Assembly: GCF_015689175.1 (NCBI RefSeq)
Contig: NZ_CP065047.1
Coordinates: forward strand, 744,001-808,000
Origin: Mycobacterium kubicae
GTDB lineage: Bacteria; Actinomycetota; Actinomycetes; Mycobacteriales; Mycobacteriaceae
DNA length: 64,000 nt
Direction of reading: 5' to 3'
Part shown: in pieces, positions 1 to 8,754 of the stretch
Position numbering within the stretch: position 1 is the stretch's first letter
How the letters are laid out: each line of letters starts with the position of its first letter
The notes under the pieces: generated by a model
The model's input: only the letters and a program-made list of their open reading frames with translations
Database searches by the model: none
What the model was told of the DNA's origin: nothing
Made by a program: the position numbers and the translations under genes

Positions 1-983
1 CCAAGCGCAAGGAGTACGACGAGACCCGCCGGCTGTTCGCGGGCGGGGGCCTTGGCGGACGCCGCTTCAACACCGGTGGTTTCGGTGGCTTCGGCGGGGG
101 CGGTGACGGCGCCGAGTTCAACCTGAACGACCTGTTCGACGCGGCCGGCCGCAGCGGGGGCGCCAACATCGGCGACCTGTTCGGCGGGCTGTTCGGACGA
201 GGCGGCAGCACCCGGCCCAGCCGTCCCCGGCGCGGCAACGACCTGGAGACCGAGACGGAGCTGGATTTCGTCGAAGCCGCCAAGGGCGTGGCCATGCCAC
301 TGCGGCTGACCAGCCCGGCGCCGTGCACCAACTGCCATGGCAGCGGCGCGCGTCCGGGCACCAGCCCCAAGGTGTGCCCCACTTGTAACGGGGCCGGGGT
401 GATCAACCGCAACCAGGGCGCGTTCGGCTTCTCCGAACCGTGCACCGATTGCCGGGGCAGCGGCTCGATCATCGAGCACCCGTGTGACGAGTGCAAGGGG
501 ACCGGCGTGACCACCCGGACTCGCACGATCAACGTGCGGATACCTCCCGGCGTCGAGGACGGGCAGCGGATCCGGCTGGCCGGACAAGGCGAGGCGGGGT
601 TGCGCGGTGCTCCGTCGGGTGACCTGTACGTGACCGTGCATGTGCGGCCGGACAAGATCTTCGGCCGTGACGGTGACGACCTCACCGTCACCGTGCCGGT
701 CAGCTTCACCGAATTAGCCTTGGGCTCAACGCTTTCGGTGCCAACGCTGGACGGCACCGTGGGTGTGCGGGTGCCGAAAGGCACCGCCGACGGCCGCATC
801 CTGCGGGTGCGCGGTCGTGGGGTGCCCAAGCGCAGCGGCGGCGCCGGTGACTTGCTCGTCACCGTCAAGGTCGCCGTACCACCGAATCTGGAAGGCGCCG
901 CCCAAGAGGCGCTGGAAGCCTATGCGGCGGCCGAGCGGTCCAGCGGGTTCAACCCGCGGGCCGGATGGGCAGGTAACCGCTGA
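1..983 (+). CDS. dnaJ1: DnaJ1 (Hsp40) co-chaperone, 5' end cut off by the window
   Basis: DnaJ stimulates the DnaK ATPase and delivers unfolded clients. The reading frame is open from base 3, and the J-domain lies outside the window. What remains begins in the Gly/Phe-rich linker (repeated GGFGG and DLFGGLFG). Four CxxCxGxG zinc-finger motifs follow ([32 protein letters not shown]), then the C-terminal substrate-binding domains and a short tail ending in AGNR. All eight zinc cysteines are present. The stop codon shares one base with the hspR start (TGATG), so the two are almost certainly translated together, as in the mycobacterial dnaK-grpE-dnaJ1-hspR operon. The promoter and its expected HAIR operator would be upstream of the window. 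Confidence 0.97.
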   Translation, partial: KRKEYDETRRLFAGGGLGGRRFNTGGFGGFGGGGDGAEFNLNDLFDAAGRSGGANIGDLFGGLFGRGGSTRPSRPRRGNDLETETELDFVEAAKGVAMPLRLTSPAPCTNCHGSGARPGTSPKVCPTCNGAGVINRNQGAFGFSEPCTDCRGSGSIIEHPCDECKGTGVTTRTRTINVRIPPGVEDGQRIRLAGQGEAGLRGAPSGDLYVTVHVRPDKIFGRDGDDLTVTVPVSFTELALGSTLSVPTLDGTVGVRVPKGTADGRILRVRGRGVPKRSGGAGDLLVTVKVAVPPNLEGAAQEALEAYAAAERSSGFNPRAGWAGNR

Positions 984-1372
984 TGGCCAAGAAGTCCGAA
1001 CGCGAATCGCGCACGTTTCTGATTTCCGTGGCCGCCGAGCTGGCCGGGATGCATGCGCAGACGCTGCGCACCTACGACCGGCTCGGCCTGGTCACCCCGC
1101 AACGCACGTCCGGTGGCGGACGCCGCTACTCCCAGCACGACGTCGATCTGCTGCGCGAGGTGCAGCGGCTGTCGCAGGACGAGGGCGTCAACCTGGCCGG
1201 CATCAAGCGCATCATCGAGCTGACCAACCAGGTCGAGGCGCTGCAGTCCCGGCTGCAGGAGATGGCCGACGAGATAGCCGCATTGCGGGCCAACCAGCGC
1301 CGCGAGGTGGCAGTGATGCCCAAGAGCACCGCTTTGGTGGTCTGGAAGCCGCGGACCGGCGAGCGGCGCTGA
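983..1372 (+). CDS. hspR: HspR, MerR-type heat-shock repressor
   Basis: A 129-aa protein of the MerR family with an N-terminal winged helix-turn-helix (LAGMHAQTLRTYDRLGLV, about residues 14-31) and a dimerising helix after it. HspR represses dnaK and clpB operons by binding HAIR inverted repeats, with DnaK as co-repressor. Its start overlaps the dnaJ1 stop by one base, so it is the last gene of the dnaK operon. A good HAIR sequence stands upstream of clpB at 3497-3517, so repressor and a target lie 2.1 kb apart in this window. Confidence 0.95.
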   Translation: MAKKSERESRTFLISVAAELAGMHAQTLRTYDRLGLVTPQRTSGGGRRYSQHDVDLLREVQRLSQDEGVNLAGIKRIIELTNQVEALQSRLQEMADEIAALRANQRREVAVMPKSTALVVWKPRTGERR

Positions 1373-1378
1373 GCCGCC

Positions 1379-2263
1379 CTACACGCGGATAGAGAACACC
1401 GCGACGGCCGGCTCACCCGGACGCGCGGACTCATAGCCGCCACGCCGCAACGCGTCGGTGGGCGCGGTCATCGGCTCGAAACAGATCAGGTCTTCCCCGG
1501 GCGGCGCGAAGATCTGCGTGGCGGCGTAACCGCGCTCGAACTGAACTTCCAGACGACGGCCACCGCCCGACACCGCGAACACCGCACCGTCGGGCACCTG
1601 GTCGAAGGCGTCGTCAAAGCTCTTGTCGCCCAACGGTTCCGACCCTGGCTGGTGCGGGGTGGTCTGGCCGGTGGGCAGGCCCCGGTCGTCGAGGGCCAGG
1701 TGGCGCAGGGCCGGTGTCTCGATGAGCCACTCGGTGCGCGGGACGCCGGGCAACTGCAGATACGGGTGATAGCCGAAGCACAGCGGCACCGCCCGGTCAC
1801 CGGTAGGGGTGACCGTGGTGCGCACCGTCAGCGTCCGCTCGGCCAGTCGCACGGTCATCGCCAGCACATGCGGATACGGGAAGCTGGCGAGCAACTGCGC
1901 GTCGGCGCCGAAGTCGAGTTCGGCGGTCAGTTCCTGGTCCGATTGGGCGGTCAGCCGCCAATGCGGATAGGCGGCCAGCACGCCGTGGATGGGCAGCCCG
2001 GCCGGGTCGGCACGCACCCGGTTCTCGCCGGGCTTGAGCGTCACGGTCACGTCCTCGGCGGTATAGCTGTTGTCGCCCAACCGATTCGCCCACGGGTACA
2101 GGATCGGGATGCCCATCGTCTTGCCCGCGGACAGATAGGCGTCCAGGCCGCGGCGTTGTCCCAGCAGTTCGGTTCCCGAGTCCGTCAGCGAGGTGCCGAT
2201 CATCCCGGCATCCACCACGAACTGCGCTGCGAGCGAGTCCTCGCGCAAGGTGACGACGTGCAC
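1379..2263 (-). CDS. Aldose 1-epimerase family protein (GalM-like mutarotase)
   Basis: A 294-aa beta-sandwich sugar mutarotase. Aldose epimerases interconvert alpha and beta anomers of hexoses using one His and one Glu. Recognisable features are the early YPWANRLGD segment, the FGYHPYLQLPG motif that carries the catalytic His, and the C-terminal FEPMTAPTDALRRGG segment typical of the family. The GTG start at 2263 gives a sensible N-terminus. The gene is tail-to-tail with hspR (6-bp gap) and follows the globin-reductase gene by 9 bp on the same strand, so those two may be cotranscribed. The substrate cannot be told from sequence. I do not recall an equivalent at this position in Mtb. Confidence 0.85.
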   Translation of the reverse strand: MHVVTLREDSLAAQFVVDAGMIGTSLTDSGTELLGQRRGLDAYLSAGKTMGIPILYPWANRLGDNSYTAEDVTVTLKPGENRVRADPAGLPIHGVLAAYPHWRLTAQSDQELTAELDFGADAQLLASFPYPHVLAMTVRLAERTLTVRTTVTPTGDRAVPLCFGYHPYLQLPGVPRTEWLIETPALRHLALDDRGLPTGQTTPHQPGSEPLGDKSFDDAFDQVPDGAVFAVSGGGRRLEVQFERGYAATQIFAPPGEDLICFEPMTAPTDALRRGGYESARPGEPAVAVFSIRV

Positions 2264-2272
2264 CCGGCAAGC

Positions 2273-3475
2273 CTAGAGCGGGTCGTGCTGGATGCGCTGC
2301 GGCGGCGCGCCTTTGGCGATCAGCGCGGCCTTGGTCGCCTCGATCATGCCGGGGCCCCCGCTGATCAGGATCTGTCGGTCACCCCACCCGCCGTACCTGG
2401 TGACCACCTCGGGCAGTCGGCCGGTCTGCCGCACGTGCAGACCCCGCGGCGGCGAAACGTCGGGATAGTCCGCGGCCCACGCCGGATCGCGGTTGTATTC
2501 CGACACCGGCGAGACCGACAGCCAGGGGTTGTGCGCGGCGACGTGCCACAGCGTGCGCAGATCGTAGAGTTCGCAGCCGTAGCGGGCGCCGAAGAACAGG
2601 TGCACCCGGGGATTCACCGCATAGCGGCACAGGTCCATGATGATGGCCCGCAGCGGCGCCAGGCCGGTGCTGCCGGCCGCCATCAGCACGTCGCCGCCGT
2701 CGCGGTCGACATGCAGGCCGCCGTGCGGACTCGACAACCGCCACCGGTCACCGGGCCGGGTTTCCCCGACCACGGCCGTGCTGACCAGGCCGCCGGGCAC
2801 GACGCGGACGTGGAACTCGATATTGCCTTCCGGGTCGGCCGGGATGGCCGGACTCAGGTAGCGCCAGCGGCGCGGGCATTGTGGCACGTGGACGGTGACG
2901 TACTGGCCGGCGTGGTAGTGCATCGGACGGTCCAGCCGCAACCGGACCACGGCCAGATCCCGCGACACCCGGTTGTGCTCGATGACGGTGCCGTCCCACC
3001 ACGGCGGTCCGTCGTCGGAATCTGCGGCGCCACTCATTACCCCGGTGATCAGGTTCAGCGACTGATCGGCGGCCTCTTTGACCGCATCGGTCCAGGCGCT
3101 GCCCAGGTGGTCGCGCAGCGAGGTGTACAGCGCGCGGCGCAGCGTCGGGTAGTGGCCCGGCAGCACCCCGTATTTGCGGTGGTCGCGGCCGAGCTGGGCC
3201 AGAAAGGCCACCGGTTCGTCGGCGCGCTGGTCCACCAGTTCGCCGTACACCCAGTGCATGGCGTGGGCGAACGCGTCGCGCTGACCTGCCATCTCGGGCG
3301 GGAACAGGTCGCGGATCGAACTGTCCACGGCAAACCAGTGGCCGTAGAACCGGCGAACCACCTCGTTGCTGCCGACCGGACCGTCGGTCGCGAAGGCGTC
3401 TCGCAACACCCGCAGCGCGTCTCGGTCCTCTAAGCCCACGGAGTCCGATTCTAGGCTTCGGCACAGGGGTGCCAC
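2273..3475 (-). CDS. Type II flavohaemoglobin-like globin/FAD/NAD reductase fusion (Rv0385-like)
   Basis: A 400-aa fusion. Residues about 10-150 form a globin-like domain (FYGHWFAVDSSIRDLFP, then HRKYGVLPGHYPTLRRAL, which holds the likely proximal His). Residues about 165-400 form a ferredoxin-NADP-reductase-type module: the RYLSP FAD motif, GSTGLAPLRAII for NAD, and ISGGPGMIEA at the end. Mycobacterial type II flavohaemoglobins of this kind have been described as D-lactate-oxidising electron-transfer proteins rather than NO dioxygenases. The start could be GTG at 3475 or GTG at 3439. The latter removes 12 poorly conserved residues. It is transcribed away from clpB, and the clpB HAIR/SigH region (3497-3529) is immediately upstream, so shared stress control is possible but unproven. 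Confidence 0.88.
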   Translation of the reverse strand: MAPLCRSLESDSVGLEDRDALRVLRDAFATDGPVGSNEVVRRFYGHWFAVDSSIRDLFPPEMAGQRDAFAHAMHWVYGELVDQRADEPVAFLAQLGRDHRKYGVLPGHYPTLRRALYTSLRDHLGSAWTDAVKEAADQSLNLITGVMSGAADSDDGPPWWDGTVIEHNRVSRDLAVVRLRLDRPMHYHAGQYVTVHVPQCPRRWRYLSPAIPADPEGNIEFHVRVVPGGLVSTAVVGETRPGDRWRLSSPHGGLHVDRDGGDVLMAAGSTGLAPLRAIIMDLCRYAVNPRVHLFFGARYGCELYDLRTLWHVAAHNPWLSVSPVSEYNRDPAWAADYPDVSPPRGLHVRQTGRLPEVVTRYGGWGDRQILISGGPGMIEATKAALIAKGAPPQRIQHDPL

Positions 3476-3496
3476 CGGTGCCGAAAATTCGCTAAC

Positions 3497-3517
3497 CTTG
3501 AGCGGAACAGACTCAAC
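3497..3517. promoter_or_regulatory. HAIR operator (HspR-binding inverted repeat) upstream of clpB
   Basis: The sequence is CTTGAGC-N7-ACTCAAC. The HspR consensus is CTTGAGT-N7-ACTCAAG, so 12 of 14 arm bases match and the spacer is the right length. It lies 62 bp upstream of the clpB start and 22 bp upstream of the divergent flavohaemoglobin-like gene. HspR itself is encoded 2.1 kb away. The assignment rests on motif match plus the expected target gene. Confidence 0.88.
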
Positions 3518-3529
3518 CTTGACGGCGTT
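3504..3529 (+). promoter_or_regulatory. Candidate SigH/SigE-type promoter for clpB, inside the HAIR spacer
   Basis: GGAAC at 3504-3508 and GTT at 3527-3529 are separated by 18 bp. This fits the GGAA(C/T)-N18-19-GTT pattern of mycobacterial SigH/SigE stress promoters. The -35-like element occupies most of the 7-nt spacer of the HAIR operator, so HspR and the stress RNA polymerase would compete for the same DNA. Mtb clpB is known to respond both to HspR and to extracytoplasmic-type sigma factors. The exact start site is not visible. Confidence 0.6.
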
Positions 3530-3578
3530 GAACTAGCCGACAAGCATTTTTCTAGGACGTACCCCGAACGGAGGTGTC

Positions 3579-6125
3579 GTGGACTCATTCAATCCGACTA
3601 CCAAGACGCAGGCGGCCCTGACGTCGGCTCTGCAGGCGGCATCAGCCGCCGGCAACCCCGAGATCAGGCCCGCTCATCTGCTGTTGGCGTTGCTGACGCA
3701 GAACGACGGGATCGCCGCACCGCTGTTGGAGGCCGTCGGTGTCGAGCCCGCTACCGTCCGCGCCGAGGCTCAGCGCCTACTCGACCGGCTGCCCCAGACA
3801 AGCGGCTCCAGTTCACAGCCGCAGCTGTCGCGTGAGTCGCTGGCGGCCATCACCACCGCCCAGCATCTGGCCACCGAGATGGACGACGAATACGTCTCCA
3901 CCGAGCACCTGCTCGTCGGGCTGGCCACCGGCGACTCGGACGTCGCCAAGCTGTTGACCGGTCATGGCGCGTCCCCGCAGGCCCTGCGGGAGGCGTTCGT
4001 CAAGGTGCGTGGCAGCGGCCGCGTCACCAGCCCCGAGCCGGAGGCCACCTACCAGGCGCTGGAGAAGTACTCCACCGACCTGACCGCCCGCGCCCGCGAG
4101 GGCAAACTCGACCCGGTCATCGGCCGGGACAACGAGATTCGCCGTGTCGTGCAGGTGCTGAGCCGCCGCACCAAGAACAACCCGGTGCTCATCGGCGAGC
4201 CCGGCGTCGGCAAGACCGCCATCGTCGAGGGCCTGGCCCAGCGCATCGTGGCCGGTGACGTGCCGGAGAGCCTGCGCGACAAGACCGTCATCAGCCTGGA
4301 CCTCGGATCGATGGTGGCCGGCGCCAAGTACCGCGGCGAGTTCGAGGAACGGCTCAAGGCCGTGCTCGACGACATCAAGAACTCCGCCGGCCAGATCATC
4401 ACCTTCATCGATGAGCTGCACACCATCGTCGGCGCCGGCGCGACCGGCGAGGGCGCGATGGACGCCGGCAACATGATCAAGCCGATGCTGGCCCGCGGTG
4501 AGCTGCGCCTGGTCGGCGCCACCACCCTCGACGAGTACCGCAAGTACATCGAGAAGGACGCCGCGCTGGAGCGGCGCTTCCAGCAGGTCTTTGTCGGCGA
4601 GCCGTCGGTGGAAGACACCGTCGGCATCCTGCGCGGGCTCAAGGACCGCTACGAGGTGCACCACGGCGTGCGCATCACGGACTCGGCCCTGGTCGCCGCC
4701 GCGACGCTGTCCGACCGCTACATCACCGCCCGGTTCCTCCCGGACAAGGCCATCGACTTGGTCGACGAGGCCGCCAGCCGGCTGAAGATGGAGATCGACT
4801 CCCGGCCCGTGGAGATCGACGAGGTCGAGCGCCTGGTGCGCCGCCTCGAGATCGAGGAGATGGCGCTGGCAAAGGAGGAAGACGAGGCGTCCAAGGAGCG
4901 GCTGGAGAAGCTGCGCTCGGAGCTGGCCGACAAGAAGGAACAGCTCAGCGAGCTGACCACCCGCTGGCACAACGAGAAGAACGCGATCGACGTCGTCCGC
5001 GAACTCAAGGAACAGCTGGAGACGCTGCGCGGAGAGTCCGAGCGCGCCGAGCGCGACGGCGACCTGGCCAAGGCGGCCGAGCTGCGCTACGGACGGATCC
5101 CCGAGGTCGAGAAGAAACTCGACGCCGCCCTCCCGCAGGCCCAGGCCCGGGAGAACGTGATGCTCAAGGAAGAAGTCGGGCCCGACGACATCGCCGAGGT
5201 GGTGTCGGCATGGACCGGCATCCCCGCCGGGCGGATGCTCGAGGGCGAGACCGCCAAACTGCTGCGCATGGAGCAGGAGCTGGGCCGGCGCGTCATCGGC
5301 CAGCGCAGGGCCGTGCAGGCGGTGTCCGACGCCGTGCGCCGTTCCCGGGCCGGCGTGGCCGACCCCAACCGGCCGACCGGCTCGTTCATGTTCCTGGGCC
5401 CCACCGGTGTCGGTAAGACCGAGCTGGCCAAGGCGCTGGCGGAGTTCTTATTCGACGACGAGCGTGCGATGGTCCGCATCGACATGAGCGAGTACGGCGA
5501 GAAGCACTCGGTGGCGCGCCTGGTCGGCGCCCCGCCGGGCTACATCGGCTACGACCAGGGCGGGCAGCTGACCGAAGCAGTGCGCCGGCGTCCGTACACG
5601 GTGATCCTGTTTGATGAGATCGAAAAGGCGCACCCCGACGTGTTCGACGTGCTGCTACAGGTGCTCGACGAGGGCCGGTTGACCGACGGGCAGGGCCGCA
5701 CGGTCGACTTCCGCAACACCATCCTGATCCTGACGTCCAACCTCGGTTCGGGCGGCGACGAGGAGATGGTGATGGCGGCGGTGCGCTCGGCGTTCAAGCC
5801 GGAGTTCATCAACCGGCTCGACGACGTGATCATCTTCGACGGCCTCGAACCCGGTGAGCTGGTGGCGATCGTCGACATCCAGCTGGCCCAGCTGCAGAAG
5901 CGGCTCGCCCAGCGTCGCCTCACGCTGCAGGTGTCGCTGCCGGCCAAGCAGTGGCTGGCCCAGCGCGGCTTCGACCCGATCTATGGGGCGCGCCCGCTGC
6001 GCAGGTTGGTCCAGCAGGCCATCGGCGACCAGCTGGCCAAGATGTTGCTGGCCGGCGATGTGCACGACGGCGACATGGTTCCGGTCAACGTCAGCCCGGA
6101 CGGCGACTCGTTGATCCTCGGCTAG
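3579..6125 (+). CDS. clpB: ClpB disaggregase (Hsp100)
   Basis: An 848-aa hexameric AAA+ disaggregase that works with DnaK-DnaJ-GrpE to rescue aggregated proteins. The order is a Clp N-domain repeat (1-145), AAA-1 with Walker A GEPGVGKT at 206-213, a long charged coiled-coil middle domain (about 400-530), AAA-2 with Walker A GPTGVGKT, and the C-terminal D2-small domain ([10 protein letters not shown]). The middle domain distinguishes ClpB from ClpA and ClpC. The GTG start at 3579 follows CGGAGG with proper spacing. It ends 2 bp from the convergent echA-like gene. Control by HspR and a stress sigma factor is indicated by the upstream sites. Confidence 0.98.
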   Translation: MDSFNPTTKTQAALTSALQAASAAGNPEIRPAHLLLALLTQNDGIAAPLLEAVGVEPATVRAEAQRLLDRLPQTSGSSSQPQLSRESLAAITTAQHLATEMDDEYVSTEHLLVGLATGDSDVAKLLTGHGASPQALREAFVKVRGSGRVTSPEPEATYQALEKYSTDLTARAREGKLDPVIGRDNEIRRVVQVLSRRTKNNPVLIGEPGVGKTAIVEGLAQRIVAGDVPESLRDKTVISLDLGSMVAGAKYRGEFEERLKAVLDDIKNSAGQIITFIDELHTIVGAGATGEGAMDAGNMIKPMLARGELRLVGATTLDEYRKYIEKDAALERRFQQVFVGEPSVEDTVGILRGLKDRYEVHHGVRITDSALVAAATLSDRYITARFLPDKAIDLVDEAASRLKMEIDSRPVEIDEVERLVRRLEIEEMALAKEEDEASKERLEKLRSELADKKEQLSELTTRWHNEKNAIDVVRELKEQLETLRGESERAERDGDLAKAAELRYGRIPEVEKKLDAALPQAQARENVMLKEEVGPDDIAEVVSAWTGIPAGRMLEGETAKLLRMEQELGRRVIGQRRAVQAVSDAVRRSRAGVADPNRPTGSFMFLGPTGVGKTELAKALAEFLFDDERAMVRIDMSEYGEKHSVARLVGAPPGYIGYDQGGQLTEAVRRRPYTVILFDEIEKAHPDVFDVLLQVLDEGRLTDGQGRTVDFRNTILILTSNLGSGGDEEMVMAAVRSAFKPEFINRLDDVIIFDGLEPGELVAIVDIQLAQLQKRLAQRRLTLQVSLPAKQWLAQRGFDPIYGARPLRRLVQQAIGDQLAKMLLAGDVHDGDMVPVNVSPDGDSLILG

Positions 6126-6127
6126 TT

Positions 6128-6949
6128 CTAGCTACCGTTTCGGCGCCGGTCGCCCAGCTCGAATTCTCGGGTCTGGGCGCCGGCGTCGATGACTGCCTGG
6201 AGCCGTTCGCGGGCCACCGGTTGGGCAAGTGTTTCGCGGAACAGCTGATCCTCGATCCGCAGTCCGGTCGTCACATCGCTGGACAACGCGGCGTCGACCG
6301 CGCGTTTGGCGTTGGTGATGGCCGACTGCGGGCAGGACGCGATGCGCCGGGCCAGCTTGTCGACGAAGCTGCGCAGCTGATCGGCGGGTAGCGCCCGGTC
6401 GACGTAACCCCAGGCTTCGGCGGTCGCGGCGTCGACGTCCCTACCGCCGAGGATGACTTCCAGGGCTCGTCCGCGGCCCACCAACCGGGGGAGGCGCTGC
6501 GTGCCGCCACCGCCGGGGATGAGACCGAAGGCCACCTCCGGCTGGCCGAACACCGCCTTGTCCAGTGCCGCATAGCGCAGGTCGAACGCCATCGCCCATT
6601 CGCTGCCGCCGCCGCGGCAGATCCCTTCGATGACGGCAATGGTGGCCTTCGGTAGGAGCCGGAAGGCTTCCATGGCGGCGTGGAAGGGGCTCAGCTCGTC
6701 GTGCAGCCCGATGTCGTCGGCCGGTAGATCGAGAATCATCCCGGCGTCGGCGTGCGCGACGAAGAATTCCGGGTCGGCCGAGTCCACGATCAGCACCCGC
6801 ACGTCGTCGTCGGCCGCCACCTCCCGCGTGAGGCGGTCGATCTCGCTCCACAGCGGAACATCCAGCAGATTTATGGGTGGGTTGTCGATCGTCGCCCGGC
6901 AAACGCCGTCGGCGACGGCGAGGTGAAAGAGCCGATAGTCCGCATACAT
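6128..6949 (-). CDS. Enoyl-CoA hydratase/isomerase (crotonase) family protein
   Basis: A 273-aa crotonase-fold protein. Visible signatures are the CoA/oxyanion region around AIEGICRGGGSEWAMAFDLRYAA (about residues 104-126) and the family segment FGLIPGGGGTQRLPRLVGRGRALE followed by the AxxWGYVDR helix. An acidic residue is present in GGGSE. Crotonases hydrate or isomerise enoyl-CoA esters, or do related chemistry; the acyl substrate cannot be assigned. The gene is convergent with clpB and divergent from ttfA. The ATG at 6949 is used because it directly follows a TAGGA-like sequence and the N-terminal strand is typical. Confidence 0.88.
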   Translation of the reverse strand: MYADYRLFHLAVADGVCRATIDNPPINLLDVPLWSEIDRLTREVAADDDVRVLIVDSADPEFFVAHADAGMILDLPADDIGLHDELSPFHAAMEAFRLLPKATIAVIEGICRGGGSEWAMAFDLRYAALDKAVFGQPEVAFGLIPGGGGTQRLPRLVGRGRALEVILGGRDVDAATAEAWGYVDRALPADQLRSFVDKLARRIASCPQSAITNAKRAVDAALSSDVTTGLRIEDQLFRETLAQPVARERLQAVIDAGAQTREFELGDRRRNGS

Positions 6950-7061
6950 TCCTAGGCATCTACCACGCCCGGCGCTCGGGCCCGGTGTCGGCCGGTGAAC
7001 TATTCGCTCCTGTGATTCGGTTGTGACCTGCTCGGATTCTTCGTTCAGTACTGACTACAGA

Positions 7062-7067
7062 TACTCT
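7062..7067 (+). promoter_or_regulatory. -10 element (TACTCT) for leaderless ttfA transcript
   Basis: TACTCT fits the mycobacterial TANNNT -10 consensus and is followed after exactly 7 nt by the ATG at 7075. That spacing would put the transcription start at or next to the A of the ATG. It is the usual architecture of mycobacterial leaderless mRNAs and decides the start over the TTG at 7069. Confidence 0.55.
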
Positions 7068-7074
7068 GTTGGGG

Positions 7075-7929
7075 ATGGTCCCGCTCTGGTTCACGCTCTC
7101 CGCACTGTGCTTCGTCGGTGCGGCGGTGTTGCTGTACATCGACATCGACAAGCGTCGCGGGCGCAGCAGGCGCCGCAAGTCGTGGGCGCGCTCGCACGGA
7201 TTCGACTACGAACGCGAATCGACCGAGATTCTGCACCGCTGGAAGCGCGGCGTGATGTCGACCGTCGGTGACATCCCGGCCCGCAACGTCGTGCTGGGCC
7301 AGATCCGTGGCGAGGCCGTTTACATCTTCGACCTCGAGGAAGTCGCCACCGTCATCGCCCTGCACCGCAAGGTCGGCACCAACGTCGTCGTCGACCTGCG
7401 CCTCAAAGGGCTCAAGGAACCACGCGAGAGCGACATCTGGCTGCTCGGCGCGATCGGACCACGCATGGTGTACTCGACCAACCTCGACGCCGCCCGGCGC
7501 GCCTGCGACCGGCGGATGGTCACCTTCGCCCACACCGCGCCGGATTGCGCCGAGATCATGTGGAACGAGCAGAACTGGACGTTGGTGGCGATGCCGATCG
7601 CCAGCACCCGCGCCCAGTGGGACGAGGGTTTGCGCACCGTTCGCCAGTTCAACGATCTGCTGCGGGTGTTGCCGCCGCTGCCCGCCGAGGCTGCCGCCGA
7701 ACCGGCCGAGCTGCCGGCGCCGCGCAAATCGGCCCCGACTCGCCCGCTGGCGCCCGCCTCGCGCGCAGAACTGCCGCCCAGGCGGGCCGAGCAGGATGTC
7801 ACCGGGTTGTTGGCCGACGGCGGTCGACGCCAACCGGAGCCGGTGCGCCGCGACGAGGGCCGCCCGGAAGCCGGCCGGCGCCCGCCGCCCGGCCGCAACG
7901 GCAATCAGGCTCCCAACTTCCAGCGCTGA
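7075..7929 (+). CDS. ttfA: TtfA-like trehalose monomycolate transport factor (Rv0383c equivalent)
   Basis: A 284-aa membrane-anchored protein matching what I remember of Rv0383c. TtfA is an essential partner of the MmpL3 flippase and is needed to move trehalose monomycolate to the mycomembrane. Residues 1-22 (MVPLWFTLSALCFVGAAVLL) form one transmembrane helix followed by an Arg-rich cytoplasmic stretch. The globular domain runs to about residue 205, and the last 80 residues are a Pro/Ala/Arg-rich, likely disordered tail. The start is taken as ATG 7075 because a TANNNT -10 is seven bases upstream. It heads the + strand group ttfA-SDR-pyrE-lipoprotein-trmH, though the SDR gene has its own promoter-like sequence. 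Confidence 0.9.
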   Translation: MVPLWFTLSALCFVGAAVLLYIDIDKRRGRSRRRKSWARSHGFDYERESTEILHRWKRGVMSTVGDIPARNVVLGQIRGEAVYIFDLEEVATVIALHRKVGTNVVVDLRLKGLKEPRESDIWLLGAIGPRMVYSTNLDAARRACDRRMVTFAHTAPDCAEIMWNEQNWTLVAMPIASTRAQWDEGLRTVRQFNDLLRVLPPLPAEAAAEPAELPAPRKSAPTRPLAPASRAELPPRRAEQDVTGLLADGGRRQPEPVRRDEGRPEAGRRPPPGRNGNQAPNFQR

Positions 7930-7967
7930 CATCTCACTGGGGCGAGAAGCCGCAGTCGGCGCTTCGC

Positions 7968-7973
7968 TACGCT
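7968..7973 (+). promoter_or_regulatory. -10 element (TACGCT) for leaderless SDR transcript
   Basis: TACGCT lies 7 nt before the ATG at 7981, another TANNNT-N7-ATG leaderless arrangement. No Shine-Dalgarno sequence is visible before this ATG, which supports the reading. Confidence 0.5.
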
Positions 7974-7980
7974 GTCGGTC

Positions 7981-8754
7981 ATGCCGCGCCCTGTCGCCCT
8001 GATCACCGGCCCTACCTCCGGAATCGGCGCGGGATTTGCGCGCCGCTACGCCCGGGACGGCTACGACCTGGTGCTGGTTGCCCGCGACGTCGCCCGGATG
8101 GACCAGTTGGCCGACGAGCTGCGGGCGAACGCCGGCCACATCGAGGTGCTGCAGGCTGATCTGGCGGAGGCCGCCGGGCGCGACAAGGTCATCGAGCGGC
8201 TGGGCGCCGGGGTGCGAGTGCTGGTCAACAATGCCGGTTTCGGCACGTCGGGGGAATTCTGGGAGGCCGATCCCGCGCAGCTTCAATCCCAGCTCGACGT
8301 CAACGTCACCGCGGTCATGCACCTGACCCGCGCCGCGCTGCCGCCCATGCTGGCCGCCGGGGCGGGCACCGTCATCAACATCGCCAGCGTTGCCGGCCTG
8401 CTGCCCGGACGAGGTTCCACCTACTCGGCATCCAAGGCGTGGGTGGTGTCGTTCACCGAGGGGCTGGCCAACGGACTGCAGGGCACCGGCGTCGGCGTGC
8501 ACGCGGTGTGCCCCGGCTATGTGCGCACCGAATTCCACAGTCGGGCCGGGATCGACATGGCCTCGGTGCCGTCGTTGCTGTGGCTCGAGGTCGACGACGT
8601 GGTCAGTGCAAGCCTGGCCGACATCGCCCGCGGCAAGGTGCTCAGTGTCCCCGGTGTCCAGTACAAGTACCTGGTCGCCACCGGCCGGATGCTGCCGCGA
8701 CGGCTGACCCGGGCCGTCACCAAACGCTTTGGCGGCGGCAGTGGCCGAACCTAA
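7981..8754 (+). CDS. Short-chain dehydrogenase/reductase (classical SDR)
   Basis: A 257-aa Rossmann oxidoreductase. The cofactor loop is TGPTSGIG near residue 9, with an Arg (ARD) after beta-2 that favours NADPH. NNAGFG, the catalytic Ser in IASVAG and YSASKAW (Tyr-x3-Lys) are all present. A hydrophobic or basic C-terminus (LPRRLTRAVTKRFGG) may associate with membrane. The substrate is unknown. The 3' end overlaps the pyrE start by 14 bp, so translation is likely coupled. I do not recall an equivalent between the Mtb ttfA and pyrE orthologues; it may have been lost there or gained here. Confidence 0.9.
   Translation: MPRPVALITGPTSGIGAGFARRYARDGYDLVLVARDVARMDQLADELRANAGHIEVLQADLAEAAGRDKVIERLGAGVRVLVNNAGFGTSGEFWEADPAQLQSQLDVNVTAVMHLTRAALPPMLAAGAGTVINIASVAGLLPGRGSTYSASKAWVVSFTEGLANGLQGTGVGVHAVCPGYVRTEFHSRAGIDMASVPSLLWLEVDDVVSASLADIARGKVLSVPGVQYKYLVATGRMLPRRLTRAVTKRFGGGSGRT

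Noticed and set aside
1652..3433. A 593-codon open frame on the + strand
   Set aside because: It lies antisense across two well-supported genes (aldose epimerase and globin-reductase). Its translation is Arg/Gly/His-rich without family motifs, a usual by-product of high G+C.
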